Shown here one piece after another: positions 18,403 through 27,054 of a stretch of DNA of 64,000 bases. The notes beneath the pieces were generated by a model that saw nothing but the letters and a program-made list of their open reading frames with translations, had not been told where the DNA came from and did no database searches. Position 1 is the first letter of the stretch. Each line of letters begins with the position of its first letter. Made by a program: the position numbers and the translations under genes. The DNA is from Enterococcus florum (GTDB lineage: Bacteria; Bacillota; Bacilli; Lactobacillales; Enterococcaceae), in assembly GCF_004309355.1 (NCBI RefSeq), contig NZ_BJCC01000004.1, forward strand, positions 29,840 to 93,839, given 5' to 3'.

Positions 18403-19209
18403 ATGTGGGATGCATTTTTAGTTGGGTTAGTCGTCTTCCTTTGTGTAGGAGGACATGAGTTAATTGGATTTTCATTGCTGTTTCGTCCAATTGTTGTCGG
18501 ACCATTCTTAGGATTATTGATGGGAGATTTGCAAACCGGCTTAATGATCGGTGCAGCTTTGGAAACAATCTTTATGGGTGTCATCAATATTGGCGGGGCC
18601 TCAGCAGCTGAGCCTGGCTTGGCAACTGCTCTAGCTACTGGCTTTGCGATCAAATTAGGCGGTGGCGTGGATGCAGCAATTGCATTAGCTTTACCAATCG
18701 GTATCTTAGGTCAACAAATTAAACTTGCTATTTATATTTTATTCAGTGGGTCAATGGCACCGGTATTCGATCGTTTAGCAGCAGAAGGCAAACAAAAACA
18801 ATTTACTTATCTGCACTTTGGTGTTTGGGCAATTTGGTTCTTTGCTTATTCCTTGATCCCATTCTTTGCAATGCTGTTTGGTGCGAATGCTGTGCAAGCT
18901 GCCCTAGATATGATTCCTGATGTTATCATGAACGGCTTATCTATTGCAGGAAATCTACTGCCTGCAGTTGGTATGGCTATGTTGTTAAGAATGTTGTGGG
19001 AAAACAAGATTGCTGTCTTTTTCTTCCTAGGCTTTCTCTTTGTTGCCTATCTTAAATTGCCATTAGTCGCTGTGGCTGGAATCGCCTTTGTAATTGCGAT
19101 TTTAATTGCTCAACGCGATTATCAATTAAATAAGTTAGAAAAAGCAAAACCAGTTGTGGTACAAGCGGCCGATGGGGTTGATCAAGAGGAGGAGGACTTT
19201 TTCGCATGA
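18403..19209 (+). CDS. PTS mannose-family EIIC
   Basis: A 268-residue membrane subunit with seven to nine hydrophobic segments. LMGDLQTGLMIGAALETIFMGVINIGGA is split over the conserved substrate-facing loop of this family. The C-terminal tail is hydrophilic and acidic (DQEEEDFFA). It overlaps the EIID gene by four bases (ATGA), so the two are translationally coupled. It forms the translocation pathway with EIID. Confidence 0.92.
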   Translation: MWDAFLVGLVVFLCVGGHELIGFSLLFRPIVVGPFLGLLMGDLQTGLMIGAALETIFMGVINIGGASAAEPGLATALATGFAIKLGGGVDAAIALALPIGILGQQIKLAIYILFSGSMAPVFDRLAAEGKQKQFTYLHFGVWAIWFFAYSLIPFFAMLFGANAVQAALDMIPDVIMNGLSIAGNLLPAVGMAMLLRMLWENKIAVFFFLGFLFVAYLKLPLVAVAGIAFVIAILIAQRDYQLNKLEKAKPVVVQAADGVDQEEEDFFA

Positions 19210-20030
19210 GCAAACTAGGGAACGATTTAACGAAAGAAGAGAAAAAATTGGTTCGCCAAATGTTCTGGCGTTCGCAAACCTTATACGTTTCAGTCAATCC
19301 AGCTAAACAAGGTGCCAATGGATTTTGTTACTCAATGATGCCGTTTATCAATGCTTTTTATAACGAAGAGGAGCAACGCAAAGAAGCGTTAGTTCGCCAC
19401 ATGTCTTATTTCAATACGACCGTGCCGATGGTTTCTTTCATCATGGGTATTGCTGCTTCAATGGAAAAAGAAAATTCTGAAAAGGAAGGCTTCGACGTAG
19501 CATCTATCAATGCCGTTAAAACAAGTTTAATGGGACCAATGGCTGGTATTGGCGATTCCATCTTCTGGGGTGTTTGGCGCGTAATTTCTGCTGGTTTAGC
19601 TGTTGGCTTAGCAACTAGCGGGAATGTATTAGCACCCATCGTATTCTTGGCGATGTTTAATATCCCACAATGGTTAACCAGATATTATGGTGCTTTCTTA
19701 GGCTACTCTTTGGGATCTAAATATATCGAAAAGCTTTATTCAGAGGGCTTAATTGGTATCTTAACGAAGGGTGCCAGCATGGTTGGATTGATGATGGTAG
19801 GTGCTATGACGAGTTCAATGGTGGTTTTCCAAACAAAGCTTTCCTTTGATATGCAAGGGGAAACAGTTATGAAGCTGCAGGAAATGCTGGATCAAATTTT
19901 TGTCGGTATCGTACCATTATTATTAACCTTGCTTTGCTACTACTTGTTGAAGAAAAAAATAAGCATTACTGTCTTAATGTTGGGGATTATTGTTTTGGGC
20001 ATTGTCTTATCAGCACTAGGAATTGCATAG
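19206..20030 (+). CDS. PTS mannose-family EIID
   Basis: A 274-residue EIID partner subunit. The N-terminal cytoplasmic helix LTKEEKKLVRQMFWRS and the QGANGFCYSMMPFI segment are diagnostic, as is the GPMAGIGDSIFWG loop. Several hydrophobic segments fill the C-terminal half. It is coupled to EIIC and followed 12 bases later by an alpha-galactosidase gene. Mannose-family PTSs vary widely in substrate, so the cargo is judged from the glycosidases that follow. Confidence 0.92.
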   Translation: MSKLGNDLTKEEKKLVRQMFWRSQTLYVSVNPAKQGANGFCYSMMPFINAFYNEEEQRKEALVRHMSYFNTTVPMVSFIMGIAASMEKENSEKEGFDVASINAVKTSLMGPMAGIGDSIFWGVWRVISAGLAVGLATSGNVLAPIVFLAMFNIPQWLTRYYGAFLGYSLGSKYIEKLYSEGLIGILTKGASMVGLMMVGAMTSSMVVFQTKLSFDMQGETVMKLQEMLDQIFVGIVPLLLTLLCYYLLKKKISITVLMLGIIVLGIVLSALGIA

Positions 20031-20042
20031 GAGGACGAAAAA

Positions 20043-22220
20043 ATGATTACGTTTGATGAAGCAACTGGTATTTTTCATCTTCAGGGAAAACAAACAAGTT
20101 ATTTCATGCAAAAAAACGAACAAAATCATCTTTTTCATCTATATTGGGGGAGCCGCTTAGCCAAGCGTCTCCCTGATTATGTATTGAAAGAGATTCAACG
20201 TGCCAGCTACATAGCGGATACAGATCATATTAAGGAATACAAATTGGAACGTCTCCCTCAAGAATATCCGGCTTTTGGCAATAGTGATTTACGCAAACCA
20301 GCTTATCAACTGACATTTCAAAATGGAACGCAAATTAGTGATTTTCGCTATGTTACTCACGAAATCATCCAAGGTAAGCCCGTGTTAAAAGGATTACCAA
20401 GTTTGCGGGAAAGCATCGATTGTGAGACGCTGAAAATTACACTGCACGATGCGTATCAGCAAATCAATCTATCTTTATTTTATACCTTGTTTGAAGAAGC
20501 GGATATCATTACTCGGCATAGTGAATTGGAAAATGTTGGCGATGATCCGGTAGAAATTAATCAGCTAAACAGTGCCTGTGTTGAATTACCAACTAGCGAT
20601 TTGGATTTGCTGCATCTGAGCGGTTCTTGGGCACGAGAAACACATATCCAACGGACGCCTCTAAGCCAATTAAATTATCGAGTAGAAAGTACTCGTGGCA
20701 GCAGCAGTCATGAGCACAACCCTTTTATTGCTTTAATGGAAAAAGAAGCGACTGAAACTAATGGGGACGTTTACAGCATGAATCTAGTCTACAGCGGGAA
20801 TTTTGAAGCAACCGTTGATGTAGAAATGCAGGATGCTGTTCGGATGCAAATTGGGATGAATAGTACACTATTTGGCTGGCAGCTGCAGCCAGGAAAAACC
20901 TTCGTTTCACCAGAAGCTATCTTAGTATACAGCCAGCATGGACTACAGGAATTAACGCACAAATATCATCAGGCATATCAAAATTATTTGCTGCCGAAGA
21001 AATTCGCTAAAAAGGAACGGCCAATTTTGGTCAACAGCTGGGAGGCCTGCTATTTCGACTTACAAGAAGAAGCGCTGTTGGAGTTAGCACAATCTTCCAA
21101 AGATCTGGGTGTAGAGTTATTTGTTTTGGATGATGGCTGGTTTGGTCATCGCGATGATACCAGCAGTTCATTAGGTGACTGGTTCGTGGATTCGCAAAAA
21201 TTTCCACAAGGGCTAGAACACTTTATTACCCAAATTAAGCAAATTGGGTTGGACTTCGGCATGTGGGTAGAACCAGAAATGATTTCTGAAGACAGTAATT
21301 TGTATCGTCAACATCCAGACTGGTGTATTGAGGTTCCAGGGCGATTGAAATCTTATTCTCGCGGACAATTTGTCTTAGATTTAGCAAACACTGAAGTACA
21401 GAATTGTTTGATTGAAACCTTGTCAGAACTTTTCCAGCGTTATGATATTGATTACGTCAAATGGGACATGAATCGCAGCATGACGGAAACTGGATCAAAT
21501 GCCTTAACCAGCAGCCAACAAAAAGAATTTTATCATCGATATATGCTGGGATTGTATCGTGTGTTAGCCAAAGTAACTGAGCAATTTCCAGATATCCTAT
21601 TTGAAAATTGTGCCGGAGGTGGCGGACGGTTTGATCCGGGAATGATGTACTACATGCCGCAAACCTGGACCAGTGATGATACGGATGCAATTGAACGTTT
21701 GGCTATTCAAGAAGGAACTAGCTTGATTTATCCTGCGATTTCTATGGGTGCCCATGTTTCTCAAGTCCCGAATCATCAGATTGGTCGGGTAACTCCTTTG
21801 AATACTCGGGGAGTGGTCGCGATGCAGGGAAATTTTGGTTATGAAATGGATTTGTCCAAAATCCCACTGGAAGAAAAAATGGAAATAAAAGCACAAATTG
21901 AACAATTTAAGAAAATTCGTTCGACGGTGCAATTAGGAACGTTTTATCGGTTGGCAGTACCAGTAAAGGATAATGCTAAAGCTTGGTTGTTTCTGGATGA
22001 GCAGCAGGTAGTAGTTTCTTATGTCCAAATTCATGCTAAACCTAATTCACCATCCAAGCGCTTGAAACTAACAGGTTTGAATCCAGAAGGCTTGTACTTG
22101 CTTCCAACTGGCGAGAAACGTCATGGAGATGAATTAATGGCTTTCGGTTTAGCTATCGATCCAGTGAAGCAGGATTATTACAGCCAACAATGGATTTTAC
22201 AGAAAGTAGAGGATGAGTAA
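20043..22220 (+). CDS. Alpha-galactosidase-like GH36 enzyme in a PTS operon
   Basis: A 725-residue GH36 enzyme, the second in this window. It shows LDDGWFGHR, the nucleophile Asp475 in KWDMNRSM, the CAGGGGRFDPGM loop and the acid/base Asp545 in WTSDDTDA. It is cytoplasmic and lies behind AGGAGG. Unlike the copy at 6695 it is encoded with a PTS, whose cargo arrives phosphorylated. It therefore either accepts a phosphorylated alpha-galactoside or works on a sugar that enters otherwise. Its stop codon abuts the next gene's ATG. Confidence 0.9.
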   Translation: MITFDEATGIFHLQGKQTSYFMQKNEQNHLFHLYWGSRLAKRLPDYVLKEIQRASYIADTDHIKEYKLERLPQEYPAFGNSDLRKPAYQLTFQNGTQISDFRYVTHEIIQGKPVLKGLPSLRESIDCETLKITLHDAYQQINLSLFYTLFEEADIITRHSELENVGDDPVEINQLNSACVELPTSDLDLLHLSGSWARETHIQRTPLSQLNYRVESTRGSSSHEHNPFIALMEKEATETNGDVYSMNLVYSGNFEATVDVEMQDAVRMQIGMNSTLFGWQLQPGKTFVSPEAILVYSQHGLQELTHKYHQAYQNYLLPKKFAKKERPILVNSWEACYFDLQEEALLELAQSSKDLGVELFVLDDGWFGHRDDTSSSLGDWFVDSQKFPQGLEHFITQIKQIGLDFGMWVEPEMISEDSNLYRQHPDWCIEVPGRLKSYSRGQFVLDLANTEVQNCLIETLSELFQRYDIDYVKWDMNRSMTETGSNALTSSQQKEFYHRYMLGLYRVLAKVTEQFPDILFENCAGGGGRFDPGMMYYMPQTWTSDDTDAIERLAIQEGTSLIYPAISMGAHVSQVPNHQIGRVTPLNTRGVVAMQGNFGYEMDLSKIPLEEKMEIKAQIEQFKKIRSTVQLGTFYRLAVPVKDNAKAWLFLDEQQVVVSYVQIHAKPNSPSKRLKLTGLNPEGLYLLPTGEKRHGDELMAFGLAIDPVKQDYYSQQWILQKVEDE

Positions 22221-23885
22221 ATGCAGGACTGGTGGAAAAAAGCAGTATTTTATCAAATTTATCCTAAGAGTTTTAAGGATACAAATGGAGATGGGATTGG
22301 TGACATCAATGGTATCCGCGAAAAGCTTCCCTACTTAAAACAGCTTGGTGTTGATGCTTTGTGGATCAGTCCCGTTTACTTATCACCGCAAATTGATAAT
22401 GGCTATGACATTGCCGATTATCGTAGGATTGATCCAATGTTTGGTACTAACAACGAAATGTATCAGTTGATTGAAGAAGCACATCAGCAAAATTTAAAAA
22501 TTGTGATGGATTTTGTGGCAAATCATACGTCAGATCAGTGCACTTGGTTTCAGGAGAGTCGCAAATCTAAGGATAATTATTTTAGCGACTTTTACATTTG
22601 GAAGGATGCAAAAACAGATGGCTCTGTCCCAAATAATTGGGGCTCCAGCTTTGGCGGCTCCGCTTGGACTTGGGACGAATCTCGTCAGCAGTATTACTTG
22701 CATTATTATGCCAAAGAACAACCAGACTTAAATTGGGAAAACCCAACCGTTCGCTCATACATTTATGATATGATGCGCTTTTGGAAAGGGAAAGGAGTAG
22801 ACGGCTGGCGCATGGACGTAGTGACCTCTATCTCCAAGAATTTAGATTTCCCTGATAACCCACGTCCGTTCACTACCGAGAATCAACAAAATGGTCCACG
22901 TATGCATGAATTTATTCACGAAATGAATCAAGAAGTTTTGAAGCCTTTTTCTATGATGAGTGTCGGTGAATCACCAGCGGCTAAATCACCTGACGGCCAT
23001 TTATTAGTGGATCCCGCCCGAGAAGAGCTGGATATGATCTTTACCTTTGAGCACATGCACGTAGATCGAGTCAAAGGTAATGTTAATGGTCGCTGGGCCT
23101 TAAAGCCAATGGATCTGCCGGCATTGAAAAAAATTCTTGCATCTTGGCAGAAAGAATTGCGAGGCCGTGGTTGGAATGCCTTATACTTTGAAAATCACGA
23201 TCGTGCCCGAGTGATTTCACGTTGGGGAAATGATGAGGAGTATCGTTATGAATGTGCCACTGCTTTTGCGACAGTTTTGCATGGGTTGCAAGGAACACCG
23301 TTTATTTACCAAGGGGAAGAAATCGGCATGACCAATCCTAAATTTGCAATTGATGAGTATGAAGATGTGGAGTTGCAAGGCAATTATGAGTTCTACGTGA
23401 AGCAGCAACAGACAATTTCTGAAGAAGAATTTCTAGCAGCGGTTCACAAGATTACCCGTGATAATGCTCGGACACCTATGCAATGGGATGACAGCCAAAA
23501 TGCTGGGTTTAGCGATGCTGATCCTTGGTTTAAGTTGAATCCTGATTATTCGTTGATCAATGTAGCTTTTGATCAAACCAGTGAGAAATCTGTTTTCAAG
23601 TTTTATCAAAAGCTGATTGAACTTCGGCATACGGAGGAACTGATGACAGAAGGCGAGTTTGAACTATTGTATGAAGAGGATCCGGCACGTTTTATCTACA
23701 AACGCAGATATAAAAAAACGAGTTGGTATATACTGGCCAACTTTTCAAATCACAACCAATCGATTCCTGAAGATTTAAGAGATCTGAATGGACGCTTCGT
23801 CTTAAAAAATAGGCCAGAACGAAACACATTGGATCCGGCGTTGACTCCTTATGAAGCTTTCATTTTTGCTGTAGACGAAGAATAA
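22221..23885 (+). CDS. GH13 alpha-glucosidase, probably alpha-1,6-acting
   Basis: A 554-residue GH13 enzyme of the oligo-1,6-glucosidase group. The nucleophile is Asp199 in DGWRMDVV, the acid/base Glu250 in SVGESP, and the transition-state Asp327 in ENHDRARV. The residue after the nucleophile is Val; in this group Val correlates with alpha-1,6 specificity and Ala with alpha-1,4 (family knowledge). The TAA of the GH36 gene is followed directly by this ATG, so the two are coupled. A trehalose-6-phosphate hydrolase is an alternative but less likely. Isomaltose, panose or a phosphorylated alpha-1,6-glucoside are plausible substrates. Confidence 0.88.
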   Translation: MQDWWKKAVFYQIYPKSFKDTNGDGIGDINGIREKLPYLKQLGVDALWISPVYLSPQIDNGYDIADYRRIDPMFGTNNEMYQLIEEAHQQNLKIVMDFVANHTSDQCTWFQESRKSKDNYFSDFYIWKDAKTDGSVPNNWGSSFGGSAWTWDESRQQYYLHYYAKEQPDLNWENPTVRSYIYDMMRFWKGKGVDGWRMDVVTSISKNLDFPDNPRPFTTENQQNGPRMHEFIHEMNQEVLKPFSMMSVGESPAAKSPDGHLLVDPAREELDMIFTFEHMHVDRVKGNVNGRWALKPMDLPALKKILASWQKELRGRGWNALYFENHDRARVISRWGNDEEYRYECATAFATVLHGLQGTPFIYQGEEIGMTNPKFAIDEYEDVELQGNYEFYVKQQQTISEEEFLAAVHKITRDNARTPMQWDDSQNAGFSDADPWFKLNPDYSLINVAFDQTSEKSVFKFYQKLIELRHTEELMTEGEFELLYEEDPARFIYKRRYKKTSWYILANFSNHNQSIPEDLRDLNGRFVLKNRPERNTLDPALTPYEAFIFAVDEE

Positions 23886-23901
23886 AAATACTATTGATCA
23901 T

Positions 23902-23941
23902 ACCCCAAAAAGCTAGATGAACCAATCCAGCCTTTGGGGGT
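23902..23941 (+). terminator. Weak terminator-like hairpin after the GH13 gene
   Basis: Imperfect arms ACCCCAAAAAGCT (23902-23914) and AGCCTTTGGGGGT (23929-23941) lie 16 bases after the stop. No T-run follows, so intrinsic termination is uncertain. Confidence 0.4.
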
Positions 23942-24013
23942 CGGTCATTTCATATCATTCTAAATTTGCGGTATACTGATTCTACTAGAGTCAAAAGGAG
24001 ATGGATCGGCAAC

Positions 24014-24751
24014 ATGTTTGTATTCGGATTAATTCTCGAGGATTCGTTGCCTCGCAAAGGGTACCCATTTGAAGTTCCCGCCATTCAAGAATTGATAAAA
24101 AACGAGGGTCGACTAGCTTTCGATACACCCGTAACGTTTCTTTCGGGAGATAATGGAACTGGCAAGTCAACGATCTTAGAGGCGATTGCTGTTGCTTATG
24201 GAATCAACCCGGAAGGTGGAACACAAAATTTTAATTTTTCAACAGTGAACAGTCACTCAGACCTTCATAAGTATGTTCGATTAATCAAAAAGGGCACTAT
24301 CCCCAAAACAAAATTCTTTTTGCGTTCTGAGACCTATTACAATGTTGCCTCCGAATTAGAAGAGATAGCGGCAGATTTTCCAGAAGAGACTTACGCTTCT
24401 TATGGCGGCCGGTCGCTTCACACACGTTCTCACGGTGAGGGATTGTTTTCGATCATCGTTCATCGCTTTGGCAGTCAGGGATTCTATTTGTTAGATGAGC
24501 CGGAGGCAGGATTGGCGACGAACCGACAATTCTCTTTGCTGCAGGAAATCCATAGACTCGTTAAAAATGGGTCACAGTTGATTATTGCGACCCATTCACC
24601 GATTTTGATGGCCTATCCGAATGCGAAAATCTACCAATTTTCACAAGAACGAATGCAAGAAGTTGCTTTAGAAGAGACAATCGCTTACCGAGAAACTAAA
24701 CTTTTCTACGATGATCCTCAACGAATTCTACACTATTTATTATTAGAATAA
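24014..24751 (+). CDS. AAA-type ATPase, ABC/SMC-like fold
   Basis: A soluble ATPase of 245 aa from the ATG at 24014. A longer frame from 23966 has no ribosome site; AAAAGGAG lies 13 bases before 24014. Visible are Walker A GDNGTGKST, a signature-like RSHGEGLFSII, Walker B FYLLDEPEAGL and the switch His in IIATHSPILMAYP. There is no membrane partner and no ABC permease nearby, so it belongs with the small stand-alone AAA_21/AAA_23-like ATPases of unknown role rather than transporters. It has no apparent toxin or nuclease partner. Confidence 0.8.
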   Translation: MFVFGLILEDSLPRKGYPFEVPAIQELIKNEGRLAFDTPVTFLSGDNGTGKSTILEAIAVAYGINPEGGTQNFNFSTVNSHSDLHKYVRLIKKGTIPKTKFFLRSETYYNVASELEEIAADFPEETYASYGGRSLHTRSHGEGLFSIIVHRFGSQGFYLLDEPEAGLATNRQFSLLQEIHRLVKNGSQLIIATHSPILMAYPNAKIYQFSQERMQEVALEETIAYRETKLFYDDPQRILHYLLLE

Positions 24752-24822
24752 GACAGAGCATTTGCAGAAAAGTGGAATGATAAAGTATGGCGGCCTCCGT
24801 TTGTGAAAGAATGATCTATTAA

Positions 24823-24851
24823 TTGACATTCAGCTAAAGGATACGTATAAT
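24823..24851 (+). promoter_or_regulatory. Consensus sigma-A promoter
   Basis: TTGACA (24823-24828), a 17-base spacer and TATAAT (24846-24851) match the vegetative consensus exactly. The leader that follows holds a seven-base hairpin AAAGTGA/TCACTTT (24900-24917) before the ribosome site of the gene at 24956. Confidence 0.88.
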
Positions 24852-24955
24852 TCGTATATAGCTATTCGTGAATATTTTCACTAAATTTAAGTAAGGTTTA
24901 AAGTGATCTGTCACTTTTAATAGATCAATTAGAATAAAAAGGAGGAGGGAGAAAA

Positions 24956-25387
24956 ATGGAAACGATCATGCTTGCAGCGGAAGAGATTTTTTTAGACACA
25001 ACGGATCATGATCCGTGTATGACAGCAGACTGTCGAAAATTAATGGCGTATTCTAATCAAAGAAACTTGAAAACTGCTATCGTTGCCTTTAACGATTCAA
25101 CTGTCTTCGATACCGATCAAGAAGAGATCCCTGTTTTTAAACTTAATGATGAAAAAGAACTGGAAGAGTTATTACGCCAACCTACCTTTGATCGGTCAAC
25201 CAAATATTTCTTGGATCATTCACGGAAAAGATTGAAAAAAGCAGCGGAATACGGCTTTACCCCTGTTTTGATAGACCAAAATATCCATATCGAAAAGCCT
25301 GATTTTGAATGTCTGGCCTTTCATTCACTGTCCGACTTTCATCTTGCATTGATTCAAGAAAAATTTGAAAATCATCTTCGTGTTTAG
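24956..25387 (+). CDS. Unknown protein, possibly a degenerate HAD-like domain
   Basis: A 143-residue cytoplasmic protein behind AAAGGAGG. The pattern FLDTTDH near the start, a strand AIVAFND, and later a DHSRKRLKKAAEYGFTPVLID segment resemble motifs I, II and IV of HAD phosphatases. The catalytic DxD of motif I is not present, so hydrolase activity is doubtful. It is a single-gene unit with a perfect promoter and its own terminator, which argues for real and possibly strong expression. The HAD resemblance is inference by eye. Confidence 0.6.
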   Translation: METIMLAAEEIFLDTTDHDPCMTADCRKLMAYSNQRNLKTAIVAFNDSTVFDTDQEEIPVFKLNDEKELEELLRQPTFDRSTKYFLDHSRKRLKKAAEYGFTPVLIDQNIHIEKPDFECLAFHSLSDFHLALIQEKFENHLRV

Positions 25388-25393
25388 AAGCGA

Positions 25394-25437
25394 AACAGCG
25401 GTTGGTTTCAATCTGAAATCAGCCGCTGTTCATTTTA
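25394..25437. terminator. Shared terminator between convergent genes
   Basis: AACAGCGG (25394-25401) pairs with CCGCTGTT (25423-25430), extended inwards by TTTCA/TGAAA. CATTTTATT follows on the plus strand. It separates the 24956 gene from the LysR-type gene. Confidence 0.8.
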
Positions 25438-26322
25438 TTAAAGTGATTTGCATAGCTCAATAAAAGTTTTACTAGCCAAAGAAAGCATCCGCTTATCCTT
25501 ATAGGCCAATCCAATTGTTCGAACAGCAGGTACATCTAGTTTTCTAATTGATATCTTATAGGAGATACGTTGTAGTATCAAACGCGGGAGAATGCTGACG
25601 CCTAGATTTTTTTCGACCATAGCCATGATAGCATAATCGTCCCAGGTGGTGGCCTGAATGTTCAACGAGACATTCAGGTGTGTCAATAATTTTGTGACAT
25701 CAGAATTTCCTTCTTTTTCTAATAGAATAAAAGGAAGCTTTTCTAAATCGTGAAAAGAAATTTCTTTTTGCTTAGTCAAGGGATGTTCCCTAGGCAATGT
25801 AACCATCAGTTCATCTTCTTCGATAAACTGAACTTCTAACTCCGGCAGCGTTGGCAAACGTAAGAAACCAAAATCAACTCGTCCATTCATGATCCAAGTT
25901 TCAATCTCATCATAGTCACCCAAAAGCAGCTCAAACGTAATTTTGGGATGCTTCTTTTTGAACTCACTTAAAAGATCGGGTAGCCGATGAGTAGCCATAC
26001 TTGAAAATGTACCAATTCGAATCACGCCCGTTTGAATACCGCTTAATTCTTCTAAACGTCTTTGAACCGCTTCGTATTGCTGACAAAGCTGTTTCGCCAA
26101 TGGGTAAATATTTAAGCCGTCAGAAGTTAAACGAAGACCGGCACGGTTGCGTTCTAACAAGATGATCCCCCACTCATTTTCCAAATCATTGATCATGCGA
26201 CTAATGGCGGATTGTGAATAGCTCATCACCTTTGCTGCTTTTGTAAAACTGCCCAATTCAACTACTTTGACAAAGGAGATGTATTTTTGGATATTCATAT
26301 CCAATTGAATCACTCTTTCCAT
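25438..26322 (-). CDS. LysR-family transcriptional regulator
   Basis: A 294-residue LTTR. The N-terminal winged helix contains FVKVVELGSFTKAAKVMSYSQSAISRMINDLE, and the rest is the periplasmic-binding-protein-like effector domain beginning GVIRIGTFSSMATHRLPDLL. Start could be the ATG at 26322 or the ninth codon at 26298 (MNIQKYISF), which is nearer the usual LTTR beginning. It is divergent from a prolyl-tRNA deacylase-like gene with a 102-base AT-rich intergenic region, the normal arrangement for a LysR regulator and its target. The effector is unknown. Confidence 0.9.
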   Translation of the reverse strand: MERVIQLDMNIQKYISFVKVVELGSFTKAAKVMSYSQSAISRMINDLENEWGIILLERNRAGLRLTSDGLNIYPLAKQLCQQYEAVQRRLEELSGIQTGVIRIGTFSSMATHRLPDLLSEFKKKHPKITFELLLGDYDEIETWIMNGRVDFGFLRLPTLPELEVQFIEEDELMVTLPREHPLTKQKEISFHDLEKLPFILLEKEGNSDVTKLLTHLNVSLNIQATTWDDYAIMAMVEKNLGVSILPRLILQRISYKISIRKLDVPAVRTIGLAYKDKRMLSLASKTFIELCKSL

Positions 26323-26424
26323 CTGTTTTCATCATGTATAATATGATTATAATTCTTTTTTGTAATGAATAACCTTATGATATGCTAGTTTTGCAATGAA
26401 TGCAATTAGAAAGTTGGAGAAAAC

Positions 26425-26961
26425 ATGATTACGGTGAGTGAGATCTATACCAGAAAACCTGAAAGAATAGAAACTTCCTTGCAGGAAAAAACATATCAAG
26501 CCCTGGAAAAGTTAAAAGTTCGATTTGAACGAGTATCAACAGATGAGGTAATTACAATGGAAGATTGCCAGCAAGTCAACGCTCGCTTGAAGATGAACAT
26601 GGTAAAAACCTTGTTCTTATGCAATCGCCAGCAAACAAAGTTCTATCTTTTTGTAACAAGAGGAGATAAACCCTTTCGGTCAAAAGAGTTCAGTCAGTCA
26701 TTGGGTATCGCCCGTGTGTCATTTGCCTCTAAAGAAGCAATGGCTAAAATGTTGGAGACCAAAATTGGTGCAGCGACTGTCTTCAGTGCGCTAATTGATG
26801 TTGAGAACAACATAGAGATCGTTTTCGATCAAGAGGTAGTTGATGATGAATGGTATGGCTGCAGTGATGGCACTACCACAGGATATTTAAAAATTGCAAC
26901 GAAAGATATTATTGAGAAACTACTGCCTTATTCGAAGCATGAGTTGAAAATAATAGAGTAG
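26425..26961 (+). CDS. YbaK/ProX-type aminoacyl-tRNA deacylase-like protein
   Basis: A 178-residue protein with the YbaK/PrdX fold, related to free-standing editing domains that hydrolyse mischarged prolyl-tRNA. Family features are the MNMVKTLFLCNRQQTKFYLFVTRGDKPF strand pair with its conserved Lys, SLGIARVSFAS, IGAATVFSAL and the NIEIVFDQEV strand. It is divergent from a LysR-type regulator that probably controls it. Its expression under a regulator suggests a role tied to amino-acid or antibiotic stress, but that is speculative. Confidence 0.8.
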   Translation: MITVSEIYTRKPERIETSLQEKTYQALEKLKVRFERVSTDEVITMEDCQQVNARLKMNMVKTLFLCNRQQTKFYLFVTRGDKPFRSKEFSQSLGIARVSFASKEAMAKMLETKIGAATVFSALIDVENNIEIVFDQEVVDDEWYGCSDGTTTGYLKIATKDIIEKLLPYSKHELKIIE

Positions 26962-27021
26962 ACTTGGACAGTTCATAAAGATATTTTTTGACAGAAAAAA
27001 TGAGACTTCCCATGAAGTAAG

Positions 27022-27051
27022 AAAAAGGAGAACAGTAACGTTTTCCTTTTT
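27022..27051. terminator. Terminator between the deacylase gene and the xerS relic
   Basis: AAAAAGGAGAAC (27022-27033) pairs with GTTTTCCTTTTT (27040-27051), with one G-T pair. It occupies the same position relative to the xerS relic as the terminator at 29034 does to intact xerS. Confidence 0.75.
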
Positions 27052-27054
27052 TAG

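Noticed and set aside
24014..25387. Two-gene defence module (ATPase plus partner)
   Set aside because: The genes have separate promoters and are 200 bases apart, and the second protein shows no nuclease or toxin motif.
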